Below, piece by piece: positions 1 to 8,013 of a stretch of DNA of 64,000 nt. The position numbers were made by a program, and so were the translations under genes. Under the pieces are notes generated by a model. That model was given only the letters and a program-made list of their open reading frames with translations. It was not told the DNA's origin and did no database searches. This DNA comes from Treponema sp. OMZ 798. Lineage in GTDB: Bacteria > Spirochaetota > Spirochaetia > Treponematales > Treponemataceae. Location of the stretch: assembly GCF_024181385.1 (NCBI RefSeq), contig NZ_CP051305.1, forward strand, positions 1,860,001 through 1,924,000. Direction: 5' to 3'. Positions within the stretch are counted from its first letter, which is position 1. The number at the start of each line of letters is the position of its first letter.

Positions 1-93
1 ATCATTAGCAATTAAATAAGGAAGATCAAACCCATGTAATACGTCAAAACATAGTATAAACATAATAATAATTAATGAATAATATTTTTTCAT
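1..93 (-). CDS. secreted or membrane protein, N-terminal part only (candidate immunity protein)
   Basis: The gene runs off the left edge, so only the first 31 codons are visible. They begin MKKYYSLIIIMFILCF, a lysine pair followed by a hydrophobic stretch that fits a signal peptide or anchor. A GGAG ribosome site lies about 9 bases before the ATG, and the start overlaps the end of the metallopeptidase-like gene just upstream. In this array the gene directly after a toxin tail is usually its immunity gene, which is the only reason for that role here. Confidence 0.45.
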   Translation of the reverse strand, partial: MKKYYSLIIIMFILCFDVLHGFDLPYLIAND

Positions 94-97
94 CGCA

Positions 98-472
98 TTA
101 TTCTCCACATTTCCATTCTTCTTTTAGTAGCATCTTTTGATCGTATAGGAATAATTTCACCACAGTATCATAAGCATGTGTTAATTCATGAGCAATAATT
201 CCGACTGGATATAAGAGCGTACCTAAATCAATATACTTCACATCGGACGAAAAGTAAATATCAGAATCAATCATATAAAAGACTCTTCCTTTCCTTGCCA
301 TTAAGAATCCCGAACCTTTCTTATAACTTTTATTATTGCATAAAACATAAAAGTAAACAAGTATCGGTATAGCGCTTTTCATGGCTTTGCTTTCGCTTCG
401 GTATCTTTCCGCAGAAATTGCTGTCCGAATGAGATAGTTAGGCTTTGGATAAATGCAAAGTTTTGTTTTCAT
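98..472 (-). CDS. short metallopeptidase-like toxin tail fused directly to array leader sequence
   Basis: The 124-residue protein has two parts. Residues 1 to about 55 are translated palindromic array site (the RTAI, AERYRS and ALKSA-type words seen at the start of the rhs genes). The remainder contains GIIAHELTHAYD, a HExxH zinc-peptidase motif. No Rhs core lies between them, so the toxin tail has lost its carrier and been joined to the site. The catalytic region is short, with only about 30 residues after the motif, so activity is doubtful. It may be a relic or a store for recombination. The candidate immunity gene overlaps its stop codon. The start codon is uncertain because no good ribosome site precedes it. 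Confidence 0.5.
   Translation of the reverse strand: MKTKLCIYPKPNYLIRTAISAERYRSESKAMKSAIPILVYFYVLCNNKSYKKGSGFLMARKGRVFYMIDSDIYFSSDVKYIDLGTLLYPVGIIAHELTHAYDTVVKLFLYDQKMLLKEEWKCGE
325..443. repeat. array palindromic site, truncated copy (site 1)
   Basis: It carries the right arm GCTGTCCGAATGAGATA, the terminal GTTAGGC at 437-443 and one arm (AAACAAGTATCGG) of the variable hairpin. The left arm CGGACTGC and TAATAAC end are missing. It lies inside the first part of the metallopeptidase-like gene. Confidence 0.6.
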
Positions 473-535
473 TGCTTATTACTTTTCTTTTGCTTCATTT
501 TTTTCGGACATATTTTTTCTCTCTTATTTAAGGCT

Positions 536-844
536 TCAAAATTTTGATTTTCTATCTTTTTCCATAAACAATCCATAAATAATACTAATGGCTATGGTAT
601 AAATATATACAAAAAACTCACTATTATTCCTTCTGGGAAATATTAAAATAGCTCCTACCAGAATCAAAATAAATTCACAAATCTGTTTTAGTATATATAT
701 AATTTTTCTTAACTTCGTATCAGGATCATAGATATATAAAAATTTTCTATTAAATAACTCACCAAGCCATACTCCAAAAGAAACAAAGGTATATGATAGT
801 GAAAATATAATTACTAACACTAATACTATATGCATAAGCAACAC
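536..844 (-). CDS. small membrane protein, candidate immunity protein
   Basis: A 102-residue protein with three likely membrane segments, roughly residues 5-28, 52-68 and 75-92, and a basic end (EKDRKSKF). It starts 4 bases after the stop of the rhs gene at 849-1772, the usual place for the cognate immunity gene in this array. That toxin tail also has hydrophobic helices, so an inner-membrane immunity protein would fit, but this is inference. I do not recognise a named family. Confidence 0.55.
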   Translation of the reverse strand: MLLMHIVLVLVIIFSLSYTFVSFGVWLGELFNRKFLYIYDPDTKLRKIIYILKQICEFILILVGAILIFPRRNNSEFFVYIYTIAISIIYGLFMEKDRKSKF

Positions 845-848
845 CTCA

Positions 849-1772
849 CTAATAGTTTAAATTTTCGGTATGTGTAAGAATTGGCTTACCATCACTATCT
901 TCTCTTTCACGTTTATAGATGTTGGTAGTTCTACTTCCGGAATTTTTTATACCTGAACTATCACTTACAACTTCTAACTCTGTATTTATTTCTATTTTCA
1001 TTCCTGATTCATATCGTAAAATTTCTTTACTACCTATATAAAGACTGGCAATAGTTAAAGCACTCTTTATAGCTCCACTTAATATTGGGCCACCTATACA
1101 ACCTAATATGCTTTTAAATATTAGTCCAGATGTTATCGCATAACCTATATCAGCACCAAAATTCATATCTTCTGCTAATTTATTACCAGTTTCAGTATCC
1201 TTAATCAAAAAAGAATAATTTATAGAATAATGCTCAAAAATTTTTCCATTTTCCATATAACTTGTATAACTTATGGTAGAAGTATACTTATATGCATCAG
1301 TTTCTGTATTAGTTATATTTATTTGAATGAAAGGCTCATCAATAGTGCCTTTACCGGAATGTTTAGTTTCTCTCCCATCCGGATCGGTATACTTAATCGG
1401 ATTATATAGCTCGAAGCTGCGCTGCGAATCCCCCGCATAATGGTAAACATGTAAGTTTATAACATTAAACACGCCTCCCATACCCGGCAAGTTTTCATTA
1501 TGCTTTTTAGCCTCATCGTTTACTGGTGCCTTGGGTATATAATCATTTAACGCCGGATCCCCACTTAACCACCTACTATACTTCGGATCAAGATACCTCG
1601 CTCCATAGTAGTATAATCCTGTTTCTTCGTCAAGCTCTTTCCCCGTAAACCTAAACGGTAACTTATCTAACCCTGCAGCAACTTCCTCTATCAGCCCTGC
1701 GGGCTGCTTTGCAAGGAAATTATTATACGTCGTCAAAAACAGCATAGCAGTTTTTGACTTGTAAGTCCACAA
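849..1772 (-). CDS. orphan Rhs cassette, shortest core, with unrecognised toxin C-terminus
   Basis: The core begins only at the IEEVAAGLDKLPFRF stretch, so nearly all YD repeats are gone. It is fused to a leader that includes a 9-bp hairpin (GTCAAAAAC/GTTTTTGAC at 1732-1758). The core ends NPIKYTDPDG, then a tail of about 170 residues with two hydrophobic stretches (FKSILGCIGGPILSGAIKSA and the following LTIASLYIG), suggesting a membrane-active toxin. Unlike every other copy, the HYAG-NNPIKY junction has an extra piece reading DSQRSFELY. The start codon is weakly supported. The membrane protein at 536-844 is the likely immunity partner. Confidence 0.65.
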   Translation of the reverse strand: MWTYKSKTAMLFLTTYNNFLAKQPAGLIEEVAAGLDKLPFRFTGKELDEETGLYYYGARYLDPKYSRWLSGDPALNDYIPKAPVNDEAKKHNENLPGMGGVFNVINLHVYHYAGDSQRSFELYNPIKYTDPDGRETKHSGKGTIDEPFIQINITNTETDAYKYTSTISYTSYMENGKIFEHYSINYSFLIKDTETGNKLAEDMNFGADIGYAITSGLIFKSILGCIGGPILSGAIKSALTIASLYIGSKEILRYESGMKIEINTELEVVSDSSGIKNSGSRTTNIYKREREDSDGKPILTHTENLNY

Positions 1773-1829
1773 CTCTATTTTTAGTAAGCATGTTTTTATT
1801 TTAATTTTATAATTTATATTATTTTATAT

Positions 1830-2807
1830 TTAAAATTTTTCAAGCATTTCCTCATAATTATCAGGATAGGTATATTTTATATGATACTTCGTGCTGTCAG
1901 GAATAGGCGTTGCATAATAGTCGACACCCTGTCTTTTAAATTCGGCGATTATATCCTGTTTTAATTTATATTCTTTACTATCTAACGGAAATATCCAAGA
2001 TTGCTCACGTAAGATATTTACTGGATATATTTTTTCTTGCCCTGGTCTATACAAATTCTTATCCCGCACAGGATCATAGCATGGTTTAGTTATATCAGCA
2101 TGACATTCTGCTATAAGATAATGAGCAATGGTATATCTCTTCAACTGTAAAGCGAGACTTGCAGCAGTAGTACTTGCATTTCGCTGTGTATTGATATAGG
2201 CTCCATTATTAATCAGCAGCTCCACCAATTGCTTACTATCTCCCGTAGATATTGCATTCATTAATACAGTTATTTCGTCATAAGATTCTTCCAAATATGG
2301 AATATTCGGATCTGCACCAGATTTTAATAATAGTTCCGTATATTTAATATTTTCATTTATATCAATGCTTTTGTCTTTCCAGCGCTTGCCAACAGCTAAA
2401 TACAGAGGCGTGTTATTCGATGCACGTTGCATAAGATCAGGATCAGCTCCGTTTTTAAGTAATATTTCTGCTGAATTATACTTACTGTTTGCAATTGCCC
2501 AATACAACAAAGGCGTACCATAAAGGGGCTCACGGTAATTTATCAATTCTTTGTGTTCAGAACAAATCTGATCTATTTTTTTTATATTTTGCGAATTAAC
2601 TGCTTTTGCTAAATCCCATGCAGGAGTATCCTTAAAAATATTAACCGATATGGACGGATCAGCAGAATTAAATGAATTTCCCATCGAACCTATTATTTTT
2701 ACACTTAGCCAACCTACCGTATATAGTGTTACAGGGTTAAAAATAATAATGAGACATATAAATGAACATAATAAAATAAAAATAATTTTTGAAGTATTAT
2801 ATTTCAT
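1830..2807 (-). CDS. ankyrin-repeat protein with N-terminal membrane anchor, candidate immunity protein
   Basis: The 325-residue protein starts with a hydrophobic segment (IIFILLCSFICLIIIF, residues 9-24) that fits a signal anchor. From about residue 70 there are four or five ankyrin-like repeats, seen as GTPLLYWAIANSKYNSAEILLKNGADP, written here in shortened form as GTPLL..NGADP, then NTPLYLAV..LLKSGADPN and TVLMNAIS..LLINNGAYIN. Ankyrin proteins are known partners or immunity proteins of polymorphic toxins. No toxin tail directly precedes it except a 51-codon ORF, so it may be an orphan left after its toxin was lost. Confidence 0.6.
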   Translation of the reverse strand: MKYNTSKIIFILLCSFICLIIIFNPVTLYTVGWLSVKIIGSMGNSFNSADPSISVNIFKDTPAWDLAKAVNSQNIKKIDQICSEHKELINYREPLYGTPLLYWAIANSKYNSAEILLKNGADPDLMQRASNNTPLYLAVGKRWKDKSIDINENIKYTELLLKSGADPNIPYLEESYDEITVLMNAISTGDSKQLVELLINNGAYINTQRNASTTAASLALQLKRYTIAHYLIAECHADITKPCYDPVRDKNLYRPGQEKIYPVNILREQSWIFPLDSKEYKLKQDIIAEFKRQGVDYYATPIPDSTKYHIKYTYPDNYEEMLEKF

Positions 2808-2892
2808 ATTTCACCGACATAATTATAAATTATTTTATACTCATTTGCAAGCTTTAAAAACATATCTTTTTTATTTTATTGCCCTATTTTTC

Positions 2893-3048
2893 TTAATTAC
2901 GTTGAATTATATCTAATCCGCCAAAAGAAGATTGAAATCTTTTCTGTTTCTCCATTTCATAAGCACTATCAGTGAAAATAATGTTCTTTAATCTTAAACG
3001 ATTTTTACTAAAAGACACAAATAACATCAGCCTTGTCTTTTTTGTCAT
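2893..3048 (-). CDS. 51-residue hypothetical protein, possible toxin-tail remnant
   Basis: A short reading frame beginning MTKKTRLMLFVSF and ending GGLDIIQRN. It has a plausible ribosome site (GAGG, about 9 bases before the ATG). It lies in the 320-base gap between the ankyrin gene and the lipoprotein gene, where a cassette toxin would be expected. It could be the last piece of a deleted toxin. I do not recognise it, and nothing else is visible in this gap. Confidence 0.3.
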   Translation of the reverse strand: MTKKTRLMLFVSFSKNRLRLKNIIFTDSAYEMEKQKRFQSSFGGLDIIQRN

Positions 3049-3130
3049 TTCACAATCCCTCGACTTAGTTCTTATACTTTAACTAATATTGTCAATTGGC
3101 AAAAAAATTATTCTCCATATTGTTCAAAAA

Positions 3131-3784
3131 TTAGTTAGTCCAAAACCAAATGTATCTGTTGTCGATTTTACTCTGTACAATATAGCCATTGTGATTATTT
3201 TTAATTCCCAAATTTACTAAGGACTCCGCATAATCCAAATAATCTTTCTCCTCAATTTTATTTAATATTTCATCGAGAGTTTCATTAGTGCCGTATATAA
3301 CTTCTTGTTTATATAAGATATTATCTTTTGAAAAAATAGTACAACCTTTCTTTAACTCCGGATTAAAATATTCCATCAAATAGGCTATAACATAATCCTT
3401 TTTATTAACAATAAATTTTTCATCATCTTCAGTAAAATTTCTTAAATCAAAAATAAACACTTCTATTTTATCTCTGCGCCCGCCGATGAAAGGCTCATAA
3501 ATATGTAAACACAAAAGCATTTCACATTCATAACCTACATAACTATAATTATGAGGAATACAAATATGATTATTTTTTTGAGGCGTTAGATTGAATTCTT
3601 TTATATCGGAATGATTATTATTTACAAACAACAGCTTTATTTTGTCGAAATCTTTTACAGAACTATAATTTCGCCATATAATTTCTCTTTTACTGCAACC
3701 TGAGAGAAATAGAATTATAGCAATCAAGTATATTTGTAACCCAATGATATTCTTTTTTCTTTTATGATAAATCTCCATACTCAT
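3131..3784 (-). CDS. lipoprotein, candidate immunity protein
   Basis: The 217-residue protein has a lysine-rich start, a hydrophobic segment (IIGLQIYLIAIILFLSGC) and a lipobox ending in Cys30, so it is probably lipidated and held in a membrane. The remainder is soluble and unrecognised. It lies directly before a remnant array site, the position of an immunity gene, but no toxin gene is left beside it. The real start may be the second methionine (MEIYHKRKK). Confidence 0.5.
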   Translation of the reverse strand: MSMEIYHKRKKNIIGLQIYLIAIILFLSGCSKREIIWRNYSSVKDFDKIKLLFVNNNHSDIKEFNLTPQKNNHICIPHNYSYVGYECEMLLCLHIYEPFIGGRRDKIEVFIFDLRNFTEDDEKFIVNKKDYVIAYLMEYFNPELKKGCTIFSKDNILYKQEVIYGTNETLDEILNKIEEKDYLDYAESLVNLGIKNNHNGYIVQSKIDNRYIWFWTN

Positions 3785-3850
3785 AATATTTTGCTCCTCG
3801 CAGTTTATAAAATATTCCTATCGTCAAAACGACTGCTTAAGGGCCGGTCA

Positions 3851-3875
3851 ATCGCTGTCCGAATGAGATAGCTAG
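3851..3875. repeat. array palindromic site, remnant (site 2)
   Basis: Only the right arm ATCGCTGTCCGAATGAGATA survives. The expected GTTRRRY end is altered to GCTAGTT. The decayed IS fragment begins about 45 bases further on. Confidence 0.45.
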
Positions 3876-3920
3876 TTCGTAAATAAACGCAACGGGATGT
3901 CTTCATATCTTAGTTATTTC

Positions 3921-4764
3921 GATTTTTTTTTTACTGTTACTGATTTTTTGTTTTTTACTAAGAGGTTTCCCTCTTGCTCCTCTTTCACAAATTTGCTCTT
4001 CTATTCCTTTCGCTTTTAAAATCCTGTCTATTTCTTCTCCTATATAGGCACTATCTGCGTATAATCTTTCATCTTCTTTTTCAATCAAATTTTTTAACTC
4101 TCTACTATCATGAACATTGGCTGCTGTTACCGTCGCTTTCAATATAAGCTTACTTTTTTATCTACTTTTATATGATCTTTATAACCGTAATAATTACGTT
4201 TATGCTTCTTTGTCCACCTCGCATCACAGTCTTTTTGCGATAATTTTGCCTTATTTTGTTTTTCTTGCCATTGTTCAGGGATTTTTCCGTTTTTGATTTG
4301 TTCATTTTCATCTTTGCTGTTATGCTGTATCGGAGCTACTATTGTCGCATCTATTATCGTTCCCTCTTTTCCTATTAAGTTATTTCTAGCTAATTCTTTT
4401 CCAAACTTTTCAAATAACTTTTTGATACTCTCGCTTCAATGAGTTTTTCTTTAAAAAGCCATATTGTTTTTGAATCGGGTACTTTATCTTTTAATTCCAA
4501 TCCTAAAAATCTCATAAAGGATAGCCGATCGTTTATTTGATATTCCGTTTGATCATCACTTATGTTGTATAATTTTTGTAAGATTATTATTTTAAACATC
4601 AGTACATAATCGTATGCAGGTCTTCCGCCTAAACCTTTTGGCTCTTTGGTTAATGCTTTTTTTAATAGTGGTTTGAATATTTCCCAATTTATTTTTTCGT
4701 TTAATTTTTCAAGACTATCTCCTAACTTGCTTAATACTCTTAAACGATCTTCTTCATCAAATAA
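3921..4764 (-). pseudogene. decayed IS5-family transposase fragment
   Basis: It matches the intact transposase at 20776-21792 almost base for base but lacks both inverted-repeat ends and the last part of the gene (the ARVEHVFGF glutamate region). Single-base deletions in the T-runs near 4150 and 4427 shift the frame, and a 3-base deletion lies near 4335. It sits between a remnant array site and an immunity gene, so it marks an old insertion that lost its ends. Confidence 0.85.
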
Positions 4765-4798
4765 GTTATTAATACTATTTATCAATAACTCATCACTC

Positions 4799-5167
4799 CT
4801 ATATTATCCGTAAATAAAAAAATGTACAAAAAGTAGCTGAAACTATTCCTAAACCAACAAAGCTCCACATATATCTATTAAAGCCTGCCGTATTAAAAAT
4901 AATAAATAAATACACAACTAAATGTATAAAGCCTAAAGCAAGTATAAAAATTTGAAACCTCAAAGTATTTTTTATATAATTAAACAAAGTCTTTTTACCG
5001 CAAATAAGTATTCCAAAATGTATCATCAGCATACATGAATATATGAATAACATAAACAGTGTATCGTATACATTACTTTTATTTATTATTCCAAAAATAA
5101 TTAAATAAATATAAGTAATCAACAAATAAATAAGCATCATATAAATATATTTTTTTGAACCGATCAT
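4799..5167 (-). CDS. four-helix membrane protein, candidate immunity protein
   Basis: A 122-residue protein with four likely membrane helices, at about residues 8-26, 34-54, 70-92 and 100-120. Its ATG follows the stop codon of the rhs gene at 5168-7453 with no gap, so translation is probably coupled. This is the strongest positional sign that it protects against that Rhs tail. I do not recognise a named family. Confidence 0.6.
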   Translation of the reverse strand: MIGSKKYIYMMLIYLLITYIYLIIFGIINKSNVYDTLFMLFIYSCMLMIHFGILICGKKTLFNYIKNTLRFQIFILALGFIHLVVYLFIIFNTAGFNRYMWSFVGLGIVSATFCTFFYLRII

Positions 5168-7453
5168 TTACATCATTTCCTTAATCGTTTTTAATATTTG
5201 TTGTTTGATATCATCAGGGATTGAATCTAGATTTTTAATAGTATCAATAATTTCTTTTAGTTGTTCTGCGCTACGGCTTTTTTCTCCATGTTTAATAATT
5301 TTAAATCTTGCAAAGCCTATAAAATTGACACCTCCACCAATTATCCCTGCATTAATACCTGAAATTTCATTTGATTCCATATCAAAATTTATGCCAATAC
5401 CTACACCTACATTAGCTTCTGTTCCTGTCAAACTCGCATTAAAAGAAATCCTAGTAGAACCTATACCTGGAAGGTCATCTATGTTTTTACCCTTAGTAAC
5501 TGAATAAGAAGGAGTTAAAAAAGTATGAAGTTGTGCTTCAACACCTACACCAAAGCCGCCTGTCATAACAAGAGCAGAATTACCATTATCATCCCATGCT
5601 ATTCCAATATTTAGTGAACCGCCAATGACAAGTTTAGCACCAACACCACCTAAAGTGAGTATATGAATATCCCGTCCATCCGGATCGGTATACTTTACCG
5701 GATTATTCCCAGCATAATGATACACATGCAAGTTTACCGTGTTGTATACCCCGCCCAGTCCCGGTAAGTTCTCATTATGCTTTTTCGCTTCATCGTCAAT
5801 AGGAGCCTTGGGTATGTAATCACTCACTGCCGGATCCCCACTCAACCATCTTGAATACTTCGGATCAAGATACCTTGCCCCATAATAATACAACCCCGTC
5901 TCTTCATCAAGCTCCTTTCCCGTAAACCTAAACGGTAACTTATCCAACCCTGCAGCAACTTCTTCTACCCACAATTCTCCGTAGGGTGTATATTCTATAT
6001 GTTCGTATTGTTTACCTTTCCAGTCAGTTACAAATTGTGCGCTTCCTAAGTGGTCGCTGTGGTAGTAATATCTTTTAACTTTTTGTTCCTCATTATCTCC
6101 CTGGTTATCCGTATGCGTCATCGCTGTTACAAGGCGGCTGTTACCCACAAATATGTGTTTGTGTACTCTTAAACCTTGAGGGTTATTTTGGTCTTGTGTC
6201 GGTATGTGTATCGTAAAAAAATTATTAAAATAAAGCGTTTCACTTCTTCCCTCGTCAGTGTATTTTAAGGCTCTTTGGCCATCTTCGCCGTATCGGTAGT
6301 GCACGGTAAAGTTTCGGTCACTTGATTTTGTTAATAGGTTACGCTCGTTCCATGTGTAGTTGCGCCTGTAGGCAAATAGGTCTTGCGGGTTTGACTGTTC
6401 CGTTTCTTTTGGTGCGTCAAGCCCGAAGCCGTAGTCTGCGCCATAAACATCTTGTTCTTCAAAGTATGAGTATGTAAATACAAACTCTTCTTCGTCTGTG
6501 AATGGACCGTCTTTTTCTGCCGTTATGTTGCCGTTTGCGTCATAGCGGTAATAGCGGGTTCCGGCTCTTATTAAACGGTGTGCATAAGCCGGGTCGTATT
6601 CGTAGTCGAGGCTGTAATCAAGTTCAGCTTTGGGGTATGAGTTCCCTTGAGAGCCGGGTATGTTTGTGGTGCTTAATTTTTCTTTCATGTTGCCTATGCC
6701 ATCAAAGGCAAAGGTTTGTTTATATTTTGCAATGCTTACAGGTGTTGTTCCAGAGCTTTTTTTAGCCTTGTATTGGTTACTTGTACCCTCTACACCTATA
6801 AGCTGATACAAGTTGTCGTATGTGTAACTCTGATTTGTTTCATACGTGCTTGCGTCGTTATTATAACCTAGTACGTTTCCTACAGGGTCAAATGAGTACT
6901 TTATTTTTTGAAAGACGTCTTGAGTTTGGTTATTCTTTGTTTCTATCGAGTCAAGCCATCTTCTTTTCTCATCGTATTTGTATCTTGTTTCTACTCCGTT
7001 TCCGTAGCGTATGTAAACTCTTTGTGCGTGTTCGTCATCTTTTGAAAATATGCGGGCATCTCCTGCGTCGCTACGCAAAAATAAATGCTCGACGTATACC
7101 AGATACGCCTCCGCTTTATTTTTACTAGGCTCCTTGTATCTGCTCCACCTATTTTCAAAAGCCATTGTTTTTCCGCTTTCTACCGTAAGCGGAAAAACCT
7201 CCGATAAGTTGTTTTTATTTAATAATAACTTTCTTTTGGCGGACTGCTGCATTTTGTTTATTATTATCATAAAGAAAACAAAATGCGGCACCGCGCTTTT
7301 CAGAGCTCCGCTATCGCTTCGGTATCTTTCCGCAGAAATTGCTGCGGAAAGATGTACAGCAAAAGCAATTTTGATAAATTGCTTTTGCTCCCTTACAATC
7401 GCTGTCCGAGTGTTGATATGGTTAGGTTGGTTGAATAAATAACTAATCTTCAT
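5168..7453 (-). CDS. orphan Rhs cassette with glycine-rich toxin C-terminus
   Basis: A 761-residue frame. It consists of translated array site (to about residue 75), a 123-bp element, then Rhs core from DDEHAQRVYIRYGNG to NPVKYTDPDG (about residue 592). The last 169 residues are the variable tail: a glycine-rich stretch with alternating hydrophobics (GGVGAKLVIGGSLNIGIAW, VGVGIGINFDMES) and a helical, charged end (KEIIDTIKNLDSIPDDIKQ). The tail matches no family I know. The alternation would suit a beta-rich or membrane-inserting fold. No secretion signal is visible. Confidence 0.75.
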   Translation of the reverse strand: MKISYLFNQPNHINTRTAIVREQKQFIKIAFAVHLSAAISAERYRSDSGALKSAVPHFVFFMIIINKMQQSAKRKLLLNKNNLSEVFPLTVESGKTMAFENRWSRYKEPSKNKAEAYLVYVEHLFLRSDAGDARIFSKDDEHAQRVYIRYGNGVETRYKYDEKRRWLDSIETKNNQTQDVFQKIKYSFDPVGNVLGYNNDASTYETNQSYTYDNLYQLIGVEGTSNQYKAKKSSGTTPVSIAKYKQTFAFDGIGNMKEKLSTTNIPGSQGNSYPKAELDYSLDYEYDPAYAHRLIRAGTRYYRYDANGNITAEKDGPFTDEEEFVFTYSYFEEQDVYGADYGFGLDAPKETEQSNPQDLFAYRRNYTWNERNLLTKSSDRNFTVHYRYGEDGQRALKYTDEGRSETLYFNNFFTIHIPTQDQNNPQGLRVHKHIFVGNSRLVTAMTHTDNQGDNEEQKVKRYYYHSDHLGSAQFVTDWKGKQYEHIEYTPYGELWVEEVAAGLDKLPFRFTGKELDEETGLYYYGARYLDPKYSRWLSGDPAVSDYIPKAPIDDEAKKHNENLPGLGGVYNTVNLHVYHYAGNNPVKYTDPDGRDIHILTLGGVGAKLVIGGSLNIGIAWDDNGNSALVMTGGFGVGVEAQLHTFLTPSYSVTKGKNIDDLPGIGSTRISFNASLTGTEANVGVGIGINFDMESNEISGINAGIIGGGVNFIGFARFKIIKHGEKSRSAEQLKEIIDTIKNLDSIPDDIKQQILKTIKEMM
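7039..7161. repeat. 123-bp in-frame palindromic element (copy a)
   Basis: Ends are CTTTTGAAAATA at 7039-7050 and its exact complement at 7150-7161. Inside are the arms AAAAATAAA/TTTATTTTT and a small CGTAT/ATACG hairpin. The Rhs core starts immediately beyond the 7039 end. Confidence 0.85.
7223..7427. repeat. array palindromic site, complete (site 3)
   Basis: The left end is TAATAAC, then GGCGGACTGC. The right arm is GCTGTCCGA and the end is GTTAGGT. The variable hairpin has arms CATTTTGTTT/AAACAAAATG. The central module holds TTTCCGCAG/CTGCGGAAA and AAAGCAATTT/AAATTGCTTT. Confidence 0.8.
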
Positions 7454-7522
7454 TTAAATAAGTCCTTTAATTTATTTAAATCCATATATCTTGACTTATC
7501 AAATAATTACTCAGAACAATGT

Positions 7523-7999
7523 TCAATTTTTCAATAAATCATTTCGCAAATCATATACAGTAATATCTTCATTTTTGATATATATGATTTCATCTTTAGT
7601 AATAATTTTATATTTAATATCATACTTTCCTATCTTTTTATTTTTTTTAATAAAATCAATTGTATATTCTTTATATGACCCCCAGGAAGCACTTGAAAAC
7701 GGTATTTCGATCAGAAGCTCAATATCATGATTATTTATATCTCCTATTTTTAATGGAAATTCTCCATACCGGCATTTACCGATCAATATATAAAAATTAT
7801 TATAAATATATAAAATTTTATTTCCTGAGCCATAATATAAAAGAGGTTCTTGGTAAGACAGTACAAGAATATTTTTATTATGATTAAATAAGACTATCTG
7901 TCTTGCAGAATCAAAAATATTTTTTGTATATATACAATATGCTATAAATATAAAAAATAAAAACACACTTATAATAAATAAAAAAACAATCCTTTTCAT
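7523..7999 (-). CDS. anchored candidate immunity protein (copy 1 of 2)
   Basis: A 158-residue protein with one N-terminal hydrophobic segment (VFLFIISVFLFFIFIAYCIY) and a periplasm- or surface-facing soluble part with alternating hydrophobic strands. It begins 14 bases after the stop of the rhs gene at 8014-10080. A second copy at 40759-41235 differs by a single residue near the end and follows the same toxin tail, which firmly links the two genes as a toxin-immunity module. Family not recognised. Confidence 0.65.
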   Translation of the reverse strand: MKRIVFLFIISVFLFFIFIAYCIYTKNIFDSARQIVLFNHNKNILVLSYQEPLLYYGSGNKILYIYNNFYILIGKCRYGEFPLKIGDINNHDIELLIEIPFSSASWGSYKEYTIDFIKKNKKIGKYDIKYKIITKDEIIYIKNEDITVYDLRNDLLKN

Positions 8000-8013
8000 T
8001 ATTCCACCTTCTT

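Noticed and set aside
2650..2916. Plus-strand frame of 88 codons
   Set aside because: It overlaps the start of the ankyrin gene antisense and runs into AT-rich intergenic sequence, with no ribosome site.
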